The notes: generated by a model not told the origin, from the sequence alone. Shown: positions 33,574-42,414, numbered from the stretch's first letter. The stretch: DNA of 64,000 bases from NORP259 sp041398705 (GCA_041398705.1 JAWKUI010000010.1:62001-126000), one strand, 5' to 3'. Numbers and translations are program-made.

Positions 33574-36216
33574 ATGTCCAACCACTCAGACCCCAACCAC
33601 AACTTCGACCCCGCGGCGCCGTTCCCTGGCCAGCCCAAGCGGGAGCAGGACGGTGGTTCTTGGCTATTTGACGGGGATGACCAGCCCGCAGCGCAGGCGC
33701 CCCAGGAGTCCATGGGGGACTACGGCGCGTACGAATCCGAGCCGGCGCACGCCGCGCGCGAGATCGTGCCCTACCCCGAAGACGACATGGCCTATTCGGG
33801 CGAGTACGCCTTCGAAGGCAGCCTGGGCGAGAACAACGACGGCAGCGGCCCCGCGTCCCTGTCCGCGTCGTACTGCGAGCCCGACTCGCCGGCCAGCATG
33901 GCGCGCAGCCTGCTCGTGCCCGGGGTGTTCGTCGCCGCGATCGCGGTCGGTGGCCTGGTGCTGTGGAAGTCCATGTCGGGCATGCCCCAGGGCGACGGCA
34001 ACGCACACACCGCTATGGTGCAGCAGGGCTCGCGTCTGGGCGACGGGGCCGATCTGCGCCAGCCGGAGGGCACGAAAGCCCCGGTGAAGACAGCCAAGAC
34101 CCGCGAAGAGAGCACCCGCGCCAGCATCCTGCGCGATGGCTCCGTGGCGGCGGTGCCCTCCAAGACGGACGAACCCGCGGTGGCGCCGAAGAGGGGCTTC
34201 ACGCCTTCGCCGCAAAGCCAGCCGAGCCACGTCGAACCGCAGCTTCCGGTGGAAGAACCGGAGGTGTCTGAGGTGCACCTGGCGGAAGTCCTTGAGGTCA
34301 TCGAAGGCGACGCGCTCGAGCCGATGGGCGAAACGAGCAGCCCGAACCCGCTCTACAACCACAACTGGTTGTCGATGGCGCCGCCGATGTGGGGACCGCT
34401 GGGCCCCGATCTGGAACTGTACGGCACCTCGCCGGCCCCGATGATGGGCGGCGAAGCGAGCACCGACGAAGTCGCCATGGTGGAGTTGGAAGGGTTCGAG
34501 GACCCGGCCGCTTACGATCCGTGGGCCTCGATGGAGGACGACGTCGAACTGCCCTTCTTCTTCGAAGAAACGCCGGTCGCGGTGGTCGAGCCGGTTGAGG
34601 AAGTCGAAGTGGCGCTGGTGGAAGTGCCCGTCTACGACGAAACCGAGGTCCTGCCGGTCGAAGCGCCGGTCTTGGAACTGGCGCAGTCGACCGAGCCGGT
34701 GGAAGACATGCCGGAGATCCTGGGCTGGCTGCCCATCCCGATGGGCAGCGGCCTCGCGATGTCGCTCCTCTACGGGGTGCCTGCGGTCGATGCCGTCATC
34801 GAGGAAGGTGACGATTCCATGCTCGCCGAGGTGGAAGCGGAGACCCCCGTCGACAACGGGGAACTCCTGCTGCCCGAAACGGGCGGCGCCCTGCGCATGC
34901 CTGGCGAGTCCGTGCAGCCGGCGATCACCGATCGCGTCGAGCTCATCGCGGTCGAGATGCCCGGCGAAAGCAGCACCGACAGCGAGGAAGACGCGGGTCT
35001 GCTGCCCGGTGACGGCGAGGAGAAACTCGCGCAACTGGAGTGGAGCATCGGCGAAGACGCGAACAGCGATCTGCCGCGCTTCGAGATCGACGAGCTGTCG
35101 ATCGAGAGCGAGGTGGCGATGCTGAGCCCTGTGCTCGGCAGCCCGAACCTGTGGCTCGGCGAAGGCGCGCTTTCGATCGATCCCACGACTCAGGTGGACA
35201 GCGCGGAAGTGCTGGCCGTCGAGCCGGGTCAGGACGATCCGTCCCTGGTGGCGGAAGGTCCGGTCTTCGAAGTGGATGAGAACCTGCTCGTGGGCCCGGA
35301 GCCCGGCAGCAACCCCTTCGGCGAGTCGGCTCTGCTGACCCAGGAAACCGGCGAGAACCCGGCGACCGAAACGAGCGGCGCGGACGTGCAAGGGGAACTG
35401 TCCCCGGGCACCGAGACGCCTGCGGTCCCCGAGCCCGTGGCGGTGCACGGGAACCCCACGGTCGAAACCCCGGTGGTGGCCCAAGCGGGTGAACCGGCGG
35501 AAGGCCAAGGCGGCTTGCTCGACCTGTACGCCGAGTGGACCGTGCTCGACGACCAGGGTCAGGTGCAGGAGATGGCCCCGCTCGCCTGGATGGGCACTGC
35601 GGGGGGTCCGGTCGGCACGCTGCCCTTCGGTGTGGCGCAACAGGGCGAAGGCCAGCCGGTCGCCCAGGCCCAGGATCCGAAGGTCACCGAGAAGGACGAT
35701 CAAGAGGCCACCACGCGCCGCAAGGGTGTGCTGCGCCGCCGCGAGCAGACCGTCGACCACTGGACCGGCACCGAAATCCCGATGCACGCGCTGAAGGGTT
35801 CCGAAGTGCTGCTGACCCCGAACGTCGGCCCGGTGCGCGTGATCGCCACCGCCGGCGAGACCATCGAAGGTCGCCTGCACGGCCTGGGACAAGGGTACGT
35901 TTGGCTCGAGAACAACCTCGGCAAGATGACCGTGCCCGCGCGCCGCATCGAGCGCATCGAGCGCATCGATCCGAACCAGTATCGCGACGACCGCTCGACC
36001 CAGATGGACTACACCAAACTGCCCAAGGTGCGCGTGCGCATGAAGGGTGGGGTCTTCGTCGGGTACCAACTCGCGCGGGAAGGCAACCGCATCACGATCC
36101 GCACCGAGCAGGGCGCCAAGCTGACCTTGGTCAGCGATGACATCCGCCCGGCCGGCTCGTACAAAGCCGTCGGACTGCGCCGCGATGGCGAAGCCGCCGA
36201 ATCCGGCGACGAGTGA
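33574..36216 (+). CDS. Large acidic single-pass membrane protein with C-terminal beta domains
   Basis: The protein is 880 aa from the ATG at 33574; a TTG at 33502 would extend it by 24. A 108-residue acidic cytoplasmic region is followed by one transmembrane helix (about 110-130, LLVPGVFVAAIAVGGLVLW). About 540 Glu/Val/Pro-rich residues then look disordered, with repeated VVEPVEEVEVALVEVP-type segments. The last 160 residues form two small beta domains (RVIATAGETIEGRLHGLGQG and VRVRMKGGVFVGYQLAREGN) that resemble Sm/SH3-like barrels. No family is recognised. A role in envelope organisation is only an inference. It ends 17 nt before a strong bidirectional hairpin. Confidence 0.55.
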   Translation: MSNHSDPNHNFDPAAPFPGQPKREQDGGSWLFDGDDQPAAQAPQESMGDYGAYESEPAHAAREIVPYPEDDMAYSGEYAFEGSLGENNDGSGPASLSASYCEPDSPASMARSLLVPGVFVAAIAVGGLVLWKSMSGMPQGDGNAHTAMVQQGSRLGDGADLRQPEGTKAPVKTAKTREESTRASILRDGSVAAVPSKTDEPAVAPKRGFTPSPQSQPSHVEPQLPVEEPEVSEVHLAEVLEVIEGDALEPMGETSSPNPLYNHNWLSMAPPMWGPLGPDLELYGTSPAPMMGGEASTDEVAMVELEGFEDPAAYDPWASMEDDVELPFFFEETPVAVVEPVEEVEVALVEVPVYDETEVLPVEAPVLELAQSTEPVEDMPEILGWLPIPMGSGLAMSLLYGVPAVDAVIEEGDDSMLAEVEAETPVDNGELLLPETGGALRMPGESVQPAITDRVELIAVEMPGESSTDSEEDAGLLPGDGEEKLAQLEWSIGEDANSDLPRFEIDELSIESEVAMLSPVLGSPNLWLGEGALSIDPTTQVDSAEVLAVEPGQDDPSLVAEGPVFEVDENLLVGPEPGSNPFGESALLTQETGENPATETSGADVQGELSPGTETPAVPEPVAVHGNPTVETPVVAQAGEPAEGQGGLLDLYAEWTVLDDQGQVQEMAPLAWMGTAGGPVGTLPFGVAQQGEGQPVAQAQDPKVTEKDDQEATTRRKGVLRRREQTVDHWTGTEIPMHALKGSEVLLTPNVGPVRVIATAGETIEGRLHGLGQGYVWLENNLGKMTVPARRIERIERIDPNQYRDDRSTQMDYTKLPKVRVRMKGGVFVGYQLAREGNRITIRTEQGAKLTLVSDDIRPAGSYKAVGLRRDGEAAESGDE

Positions 36217-36232
36217 TCCACCGGGTCTGAAT

Positions 36233-36278
36233 GCGCGAAGCCCACCGGCCTTTCCAGGTCGGTGGGCTTCGCGCGTTT
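36233..36278. terminator. Bidirectional terminator between convergent genes
   Basis: The arms 36233-36251 and 36256-36274 form a 19-bp stem (one T-G pair) with a TTCC loop, and GTTT follows on the plus strand. It serves the acidic membrane protein gene and the convergent beta-propeller gene, whose stop is 18 nt away. Confidence 0.65.
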
Positions 36279-36295
36279 CCGGGGGAATCCGGAGC

Positions 36296-37474
36296 CTAGT
36301 GCACCTGGTAGCGCAGCAGTCGATCGCCGCCGACGAGCGAGAACAGCACGCTGCTGCCGTCGGGGGCGGGGGTGATTTCAATCGCGCCGACGCCGGTGGC
36401 CTGCGTATTGAACAGCCCGACCAATCCGCCGGTCTGCATGTCGATGCGCGCCACGCCGCCGCTCGTGTAGTCCGCCACCAACAGCAACCGGCCCACGCGG
36501 CCCATGGCCTGGTACTTCCCGACCGCGGGCTGCAACCCGGTGTTCCAGGTGTTCGCCACGGTGAAGGTCAGGCCGTCGATCACGTACACCTGGTTGCCCA
36601 TGTCAAAGCCGGCGACCACGATGCGGTTGCCGTCGATCTCAAGGTCCTGGGCGGAGGGGAACAGGCCGGTGCCCGAAGCGCTGGCGAGGGCCACGCTTTG
36701 CGCCTGGCCCGGTTGCGCGGGGTCGACGCGGGTCAGCTTCGCCACCGAACCCGAAAAGCCCGGCAGGTATTGCGTGGTGCAAGCGATCAGCTGGTTCCCC
36801 TGGAACTGCATGCGCGCGAAGCCGTGGTCCGGACCGAAGTCCAGGGTGCGCGCGTCGTCGCGGGTGGCGCTGGCGGCATCGATCGCGTGGATGCGCCCGT
36901 CGGAGGTGCCCACCCAGACCGTGCTCTGGTCGGGGGAGACGGCGAGGCCGAAGGGATAGGCACCCCAGCTTCCCGGCGCCGCCGGGATCGGCACGTGGGC
37001 GATCAGGGTTTCGCTTGCATCGAACACCGACACCGAGTGGGCCGAGGAGTTGCTCACGAAGATGCGCGAGAGGTTGCCAGCGAGATCGGTGGCGAAGGCG
37101 ATCTCTTCGGGCGATTCCTCAACCTCGAGGGTGGAGACCGGAGCCAGGGTCACCGCGTCGAGCTTTTGCACGGTGCAGCCGCCGTTCGGCGAGTACCCGC
37201 CGAAAAGCGCCACGTACACGAAGTTGCCGTCGGGCGAGTAGGCCGTGGCCCAGGGCCAGGCCGCCGAGGGGGAACACGGGCCAGCGGCGAAGAGGTCCAC
37301 CCAGTAGGGGGAGGTCAGCGTCGGAGCCCAGGGGCCGGGGGTCACCGGGCCCGCGTGCGCGCGGCGGGCGACGGCTCGCACCTGGCTCGGCGCGACGGTG
37401 GGCAGGGATTGGGCCCAAACGGGCAGAGAGAGGGCCAGCATGGCCCCGAATCGGAGGATTTGCATCGGTTGCAC
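36296..37474 (-). CDS. Secreted YVTN/YncE-type beta-propeller under a cobalamin riboswitch
   Basis: The protein is 392 aa from the GTG at 37472-37474, which has GAAGGA seven nt upstream; the in-frame ATG three codons later lacks such a site. It has a signal peptide (LRFGAMLALSLPVWAQS). The rest shows propeller blades with the YVTN-like pattern: WATAYSPDGNFVYVALFGGY, LSRIFVSNSSAHSVSVFDAS, YPFGLAVSPDQSTVWVGTSD, NRIVVAGFDMGNQVYVIDG and GRVGRLLLVADYTSGGV, about six or seven in all. A clear cobalamin riboswitch lies upstream in the same direction. In Bacteroidetes, riboswitch-linked propellers (BtuG) are surface proteins that capture cobalamin; homology to BtuG is not established here. No transporter or TonB gene is adjacent. 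Confidence 0.75.
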   Translation of the reverse strand: MQPMQILRFGAMLALSLPVWAQSLPTVAPSQVRAVARRAHAGPVTPGPWAPTLTSPYWVDLFAAGPCSPSAAWPWATAYSPDGNFVYVALFGGYSPNGGCTVQKLDAVTLAPVSTLEVEESPEEIAFATDLAGNLSRIFVSNSSAHSVSVFDASETLIAHVPIPAAPGSWGAYPFGLAVSPDQSTVWVGTSDGRIHAIDAASATRDDARTLDFGPDHGFARMQFQGNQLIACTTQYLPGFSGSVAKLTRVDPAQPGQAQSVALASASGTGLFPSAQDLEIDGNRIVVAGFDMGNQVYVIDGLTFTVANTWNTGLQPAVGKYQAMGRVGRLLLVADYTSGGVARIDMQTGGLVGLFNTQATGVGAIEITPAPDGSSVLFSLVGGDRLLRYQVH

Positions 37475-37476
37475 GT

Positions 37477-37493
37477 ACCCGTCCTTCGCGGGT
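37477..37493 (-). promoter_or_regulatory. Hairpin placing the ribosome binding site in its loop
   Basis: On the minus strand ACCCG-CGAAGGA-CGGGT forms a 5-bp stem whose 7-nt loop contains the GAAGGA of the beta-propeller gene. This may be part of the riboswitch expression platform (translational control). Confidence 0.45.
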
Positions 37494-37541
37494 CTGCAGG
37501 ATTTGGCGTCCGGTTCCATGTCCGGAACGCGGAAGGGTCAG

Positions 37542-37683
37542 GCTTCGGTGCAGGTCTTCTGACTCGCGACTCGGGCCCCCGGCTGCGCCTTCCCGCCGAT
37601 TGGCAGTGGCTTGTGCACCCGGAGTCGTCGCTCACAGCGGCGGGACCGTGGAGGATTCTCACCTCGCTTCCCTTGGTCGAAGC
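37542..37683 (-). promoter_or_regulatory. Cobalamin (B12) riboswitch
   Basis: On the minus strand the RNA runs from GCTTCG (37683) to CGAAGC (37542), which pair as P1. The core follows the cobalamin class: AAGGGAAGCGAGGTGAGAAT, TCCCGCCGCTGTGAG, AAGCCACTGCC, CGGCGGGAAGGC, and the near-invariant terminal GAGTCAGAAGACCTG (actual sequence GCGAGTCAGAAGACCTG). The spacing of these blocks matches the class. The TATACT -10 ends at 37690, so transcription would begin almost exactly at P1. Low B12 should allow expression of the beta-propeller gene that begins at 37474, 68 nt downstream. Confidence 0.92.
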
Positions 37684-37689
37684 GTGGGC

Positions 37690-37695
37690 AGTATA
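37690..37695 (-). promoter_or_regulatory. -10 element for the riboswitch transcript
   Basis: TATACT on the minus strand is 5/6 to TATAAT. It lies 7 nt before the first base of P1. No -35 matching TTGACA was found at 16-18 nt, so an activator or extended contact may be needed. Confidence 0.5.
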
Positions 37696-37915
37696 GCGGG
37701 CGGGTGCGGTGGCGGGCCCCGGGGTCCACGGAATTCGCAGCGGGAGAATTCGCGGGCTGGGAATCCGCTTGCCGCGGGGCAACGAGGGGCCCGAGGGAGG
37801 CTTCTCGGGCCTCCAGAGCCCGAAATGCGGTTACAGGGAAGGCTTGCATGGGCTACCAGAGGGGGTGGCGCGCGTCCTGGCAGGCGCGCGTTACCATGGG
37901 TGCCCAACCGCTGTC

Positions 37916-39489
37916 ATGAAAACCATCGTCTCCCTGCTGCTGACCCTTCTCGTGTGCCTGGCCTTGCCCGCCTGGAGCACCTCCCCGATGGCCTCCCTGC
38001 GCGTCCAGGTGGACGACGCGGAGACGATCAAGGAGTTCAAGAAGTACTTCAAGAAGTACAAGGAGACCGTCGAGCGGGTGGAGGCCGTGCTGGCCCTTGA
38101 CGAGGTCGAGAGCCCCGCGGTGGTGCCGATCCTGACCAAGCTGATCAAGGACAAGGAAGCCCCCGTGCGCGACACCGCCGTGGCGGTGCTTTCGAGCTTC
38201 AAGACCCAGCCGCCGGTGGACGCGATGCTGGCGCAGCTCGCGGAGGAAACCGACAGCGAGATGTGCACCGGCATGCTCGATGCGCTGACCCGCGGCGGTT
38301 ACCAGCACGATGGCGCGGCGGTGCTGCCGTGCCTGGAGAACAAGGATTGGCCCGTGCGCCGCTCCGCGGTCAAGGCCCTCGGCGGCCTCAAGAAGCCGGA
38401 GTTCGCCGAACCGATCGCCGCTCTGGCCGGGGACAAGGAGCCGGGGGTGCGCGGGGTGGTGCTCGACGTGCTCGCCGCGCAGAAAGCCAAAGAGGTTGTG
38501 CCCCTGGCCCAGACCGCCCTCGCCGACGAGTTCTGGCAGGTGCGCGCCAGCGCCATCTCGGCCCTGGGCCTGGTGCGCGACGTGACCAGCATCCCGCTCC
38601 TGATCTCCACGATGGAGGCCGAAGAAGGCCGCCTCATCGATGACCTGACCCTGGCCTTGGACCGCCTCACCGCGCGGGGACTGATCCGCGATCCGAAGGT
38701 CTGGCGCAGCTTCTGGGACTCCTACGGCAACGTCTACAAGATGCCGACGGATGAGGAAGTGGCGGCCATGATCGCCAAACGCGAGGCCAACCGCGCGAAG
38801 TACAGCCCCACCGAAAAGGGCACCAGCTACCACGGGGTCGAAACCCCCAGCCGCTCGATCCTGTTCGTGATCGACGTGTCGGGGTCGATGGAAGACGAGG
38901 TGGTGGAGAAGGAGCGTTTCAAGGACGGCAACTACCCGTCCTACTCGCGCATCGACATCACCAAAACCGAACTCGCGCGCACGATCGAAGGGCTCGAATC
39001 CTACGTCAAGTTCAACATCCTGAGCTTCGCCACCCAGGTCAAGCCGTGGAAGAAGGGCCTGGTGCCCGCCAACGTCATCAACAAGTCCAGCGCCGCCTCG
39101 TGGATCCAGTCGCTGGAGCCGATCGGTGGCAACTCGAAGCAGGAACTGGCCGAACTCGGTTTCACCGCGACGGCTTCGCTGGACCAGGGCAAGACCAACA
39201 CCTGGGCCGCCTTGGCCACCGCCATGTCGCTGCCGCTCGATCCGAGCACCGTGCGCACCAAGGACGACGACTACAAGATCGACGTGGACACGATCTTCTT
39301 CCTGTCCGACGGCCGGCCGACCACTGGGTACTACGTGAAGACCGAAGGCGATCCTGAGCGAGCTGCTCAAGGCCAACGAGCTGCGCAAGGTGGTGATCCA
39401 CACCATCGCGATCGGGGAGTTCGACAAGGGCTTCCATGAAGCAGCTCGCCGAGGGCACCGGCGGGGTTTTCGTCGACCTGGGCCGCTGA
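37916..39489 (+). CDS. Secreted HEAT-repeat and VWA-domain protein, two frameshifts near the 3' end
   Basis: Removing two extra bases gives a protein of about 523 aa. It has a signal peptide (MKTIVSLLLTLLVCLALPAWS), then HEAT repeats at about 45-270 (for example EVESPAVVPILTKLIKDKEA and WQVRASAISALGLVRDVTSI). A von Willebrand A domain follows from about 310, with the metal-site motif FVIDVSGSMED (DxSxS) and FFLSDGRPTTG. The first extra base is at about 39343-39348 (after GYYVKTE) and the second is one C at 39434-39435. The joined frames read ILSELLKANELRKVVIHTIA, then GEFDKGFMKQLAEGTGGVFV, ending DLGR. The first open frame alone is 508 aa from 37916 and ends in 15 foreign residues. The role is unknown. 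Confidence 0.7.
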
Positions 39490-39573
39490 ACCGGTCCGGG
39501 GGCCAGCCGGGGCTCCCGGGACTGTCCCGGACCCGAACGAACCGCCGGATCCGTGCGGGTTTCCGGGCAGAGG

Positions 39574-39602
39574 TTGACGGGGCCCTTGCGCGGTCCTACC
39601 TT
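39574..39602 (+). promoter_or_regulatory. Promoter of the tRNA-Pro gene
   Basis: TTGACG (39574-39579) and TACCTT (39597-39602) are separated by exactly 17 nt and lie 14 nt before the tRNA 5' end. This is the best -35 match in the window. Confidence 0.75.
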
Positions 39603-39616
39603 CTGGCCTCCCAAGG

Positions 39617-39693
39617 CGGGGTGTGGCTCAGCTTGGTAGAGCGCTGCGTTCGGGACGCAGAGGTCGGAGGTTCAAATCCTCTCACCCCGACCA
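39617..39693 (+). tRNA. tRNA-Pro (anticodon CGG), CCA encoded
   Basis: The 77-nt cloverleaf is complete. The acceptor stem CGGGGTG (39617-39623) pairs with CACCCCG (39683-39689), and the first pair is C1-G72 as in bacterial tRNA-Pro. The D arm has GCTC/GAGC, the anticodon stem is CTGCG/CGCAG with loop TTCGGGA (CGG at 39651-39653), the variable loop is AGGTC, and the T loop TTCAAAT closes a 5-bp stem. Discriminator A90 is followed by an encoded CCA at 39691-39693. It reads CCG codons. It has its own promoter. Confidence 0.97.
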
Positions 39694-40227
39694 CCCTCAA
39701 ACGGTTGGCCTAATATGGCTGGCCTGATCGGGTTGACGCCTGGGAAGATCCCGGCCGCGAGGCTGCGAGGATCCAACGGGGCCCGATCGACCGGTTGCAA
39801 CGGTCCTTCCTGGCCCAAAGCCCTGTCCGGAATCGCCGCCGTGCACCCACGGCCTGTCGCAGAACCCGGTTTTGGGGCGCCTCCGCTGGTTTTTCCCAGG
39901 TCGCCCCGGCGCGGCCTTGATCCGGCCCGCAACGGGCCCCACGCTCTCGCTAACACGATCCTGATGGCAAGAATGCCGGCGCACCCGCGCCCTGCTTCCT
40001 GCCCAGACCCGTCCAGGGACGGATGGGGACCCCTTGGTCCCGCGCCCGTCTCGATCGGTGCCTCGCACCGTGCCTCTCCCCAGACCCCCGCCCGCTGAAA
40101 GGGTGGTGTTCCGTCTGGACCCCGGTGGCTCACGCCCCGGAACCTTCCCCCGGGAACCGCCAGCGCCCGTCCCCCGGACCGGCCGCCTGGCCTCCCGCCT
40201 CGGACCCTGAACTGGAGTCGAAGCATT
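39694..40227 (+). other. Untranslated region between tRNA-Pro and rho
   Basis: This 534-nt gap contains only GC-rich frames without codon-like bias. I found no riboswitch or clear terminator after the tRNA. GTTGACGCC at 39731-39739 could be a -35. A long leader for rho, possibly with autoregulatory rut sites as in other bacteria, is an inference. ATTTTG at the end provides the TTG start. Confidence 0.4.
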
Positions 40228-42414
40228 TTGGCCTCCAAAAAGACCTCTGAATCCGCCGGTGACGCCGGCAAGTTGCCCTTCGGCTCGATCGCCGATCAAG
40301 ACGTGTCCCCCAAGCGCCGGGCGCGCCGCGAGAGTTCGCGGCGGCGGCGCGACGAGGACGGCGAGGCGGCCGAAAAACCGGGCAAGGACGAGGGGGAGAC
40401 CCGCCCGCGGCGAACCCGGACCCGCGCCGCGAGCACCGAAGAGTCGGCAACACCCGTAGAACAGCCGGCCGCCCGCCGCAGCGCAAAGACGGAGCGCAAG
40501 GCACCGGTTCGACGCAAGGCGGCGAGCAAGGCCGAGGAGAGCGAGGAACGGGAGGAGCCCGCAGAACGCCCCGAACGGCGCAAACGCGGAGAGCGAGCGG
40601 AACGCACCGAGGACAAAGCGCGGGGAGAACGTCCGGAGCGGACCGAACGCCCTGAGCGAGCCGAGCGGACCGAGCGTGCCGAGCGTGCCGAACGACCGGA
40701 GCGTGCCGAGCGTGCCGAACGACCGGAGCGTGCCGAGCGGCCCGGGCGAAGCGAACGTCCCGAGCCGGCCGAACGCGACGACCGCGACGATGGGGACGGT
40801 GCCCGACGGGGTCGGCGGCGTACTCGCAGCCGTAGCGAGGGGCGCGATCGCGAGGGCGCCGAGGCGCGCCGCAGCGGCATTCCCGCTCCGCCGCCGCCGG
40901 GCATGATGCATGCACCCGAGCCCGAAGACTTCGACTTGGATCGGGCGCCGCTCGAGTCGTCCGAAGGCGAGGGAGGCGGGGGATCCCGCCGGGATCGCGG
41001 AGGCCGTCGCCGGGAACGGGGGGGGCGACGTCGCGAGCGCGGGGATCGTCCGGATCGAGGCGATCGTCCCGAGCGTGGGGACCGCAATGACCGCGGCGAG
41101 CGGAACGACCGCGGCGACCGTGGCGAGCGGGGCGAACGCAACGACCGCGGCAACCGTGGGGAGCGTGGCGAGCGCAACGATCGCGGAGATCGCAACGACC
41201 GGGGAGGGCGCTACGAACGCGGCGACCGTCCGGAGCGCGGCGACCGGAGCGACCGCCCGGAGCGTGGAGAACGCGCCGATCGCGGCGACAACGGCGCGAT
41301 GCCGCGCGAGGCTAGCGGCATGTTCGTGCTCGACAAGGGCAACATCGGCGTGCTGCGCCAGGAAGACGCGGGTTTCCTCTCCAGCAAACGCGACGTCTTC
41401 GTGCCCCAGCACCTCGTGCAGAAATGGAAGCTGCGCGATGGCATGCTCGTGCGCGGCCGCATCTCCCGCGGGCAGAAGCACAAGTACCAACTGGTCGACA
41501 TCGCCGACATCGACGGCAAACACCCGAAGGAGTGGATGCGGACCACGCCCTTCAAGAACCTGACCAGCGTCGATCCCGACTTCCACTACGCGACCGGCGA
41601 CATCACCGGGGACGTGTCCATGCGCATCATGGACATCCTCGCTCCGGTGGGCCGCGGCCAGCGGGGTTTGATCGTGGCCCCGCCGCGCAGCGGCAAGACG
41701 ACCCTGATGCGGTCGTTCGCCAAGGGCATCGAACAGGGCTACCCGGACGTGCACCTGATGGTGGTGCTGATCAACGAGCGGCCCGAAGAGGCGACCGATT
41801 GGCAGCGTTCGATCGAGCGCGGTCAGGTGTTCGTGTCCACGGCGGATGAAACCGACAAGCACCACATCCAGGTGGCCGAAGCCGCCTGGCGCCGGGCCAC
41901 GCGCCTAGTGGAGATGGGGCAGGACGTGATCATGCTGCTCGACTCGATCACCCGACTGGCGCGGGCGTACAACAACTACGCCTCCAGCGGGCGCACCATG
42001 TCCGGCGGTCTCGACAGCCAGGCGATGGAACGGCCGCGCAAGCTGTTCGGATCGGCGCGCAACACGGTCGAAGCTGGCAGTTTGACCATCCTCGGCACCA
42101 CCCTGGTGCAGACCGGCAGCCGCATGGACCAACTCGTCTTCGAGGAGTTCAAGGGCACCGGCAACATGGAATTGGTCCTGTCCCGGCGCCTGGCCGACCG
42201 GCGCATCTTCCCGGCCATCGACATCGAACTGTCGGGCACCCGGAAAGAAGAGAAACTGGTGGGCCTCAAGCGTCTAAAGCAGATCCACACCCTGCGCCGG
42301 GTGCTGTCGCGTTTGCATTGGGCAGAGGCGATGGACACCCTGATCACGCGCCTCAGCGACGTGGAGCAGACCGCCGACTTCCTGAAACGCTTCGACGTGG
42401 ACCCCGAGGCCTGA
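40228..42414 (+). CDS. rho: Transcription termination factor Rho with a long charged N-terminal extension
   Basis: The protein is 728 aa; E. coli Rho has 419. Residues 1-350 are a low-complexity extension of Arg, Glu and Asp repeats (first E-R-A-E-R-P-E-R types, then R-G-D-R-N-D-R-G-E-R types), comparable to Rho extensions in Actinobacteria and Planctomycetota. Rho domains follow: the RNA-binding cold-shock fold (GMLVRGRISRGQKHKYQLVD), Walker A APPRSGKTTLMR near 484-495, Walker B DVIMLLDSITRLARAYN, the Q-loop and R-loop regions (GTGNMELVLSRRLADRRIFP), and ending FLKRFDVDPEA. It starts with TTG at 40228; the upstream ACTGGAG at 40211-40217 is a likely ribosome binding site. The extension probably binds RNA and may promote phase separation (inference). 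Confidence 0.93.
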   Translation: MASKKTSESAGDAGKLPFGSIADQDVSPKRRARRESSRRRRDEDGEAAEKPGKDEGETRPRRTRTRAASTEESATPVEQPAARRSAKTERKAPVRRKAASKAEESEEREEPAERPERRKRGERAERTEDKARGERPERTERPERAERTERAERAERPERAERAERPERAERPGRSERPEPAERDDRDDGDGARRGRRRTRSRSEGRDREGAEARRSGIPAPPPPGMMHAPEPEDFDLDRAPLESSEGEGGGGSRRDRGGRRRERGGRRRERGDRPDRGDRPERGDRNDRGERNDRGDRGERGERNDRGNRGERGERNDRGDRNDRGGRYERGDRPERGDRSDRPERGERADRGDNGAMPREASGMFVLDKGNIGVLRQEDAGFLSSKRDVFVPQHLVQKWKLRDGMLVRGRISRGQKHKYQLVDIADIDGKHPKEWMRTTPFKNLTSVDPDFHYATGDITGDVSMRIMDILAPVGRGQRGLIVAPPRSGKTTLMRSFAKGIEQGYPDVHLMVVLINERPEEATDWQRSIERGQVFVSTADETDKHHIQVAEAAWRRATRLVEMGQDVIMLLDSITRLARAYNNYASSGRTMSGGLDSQAMERPRKLFGSARNTVEAGSLTILGTTLVQTGSRMDQLVFEEFKGTGNMELVLSRRLADRRIFPAIDIELSGTRKEEKLVGLKRLKQIHTLRRVLSRLHWAEAMDTLITRLSDVEQTADFLKRFDVDPEA
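40681..40734 (+). repeat. Identical 27-bp tandem repeat inside rho
   Basis: Units 40681-40707 and 40708-40734 are identical, with partial copies on both sides. Each encodes nine residues (E-R-A-E-R-P-E-R-A). The whole interval 40580-41290 is low-complexity and prone to expansion or contraction. Confidence 0.75.

Noticed and set aside
39340..39440. Programmed frameshift in the HEAT-VWA gene
   Set aside because: There is no slippery heptamer or stimulatory hairpin at either site, and two successive shifts would be needed.
39715..40098. 127-aa frame between tRNA-Pro and rho
   Set aside because: Composition and lack of any motif or ribosome binding site suggest a random GC-rich frame.
40580..41290. 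CRISPR-like repeated sequence
   Set aside because: The repeats are in frame and encode Arg/Glu/Asp runs of Rho, without spacers.
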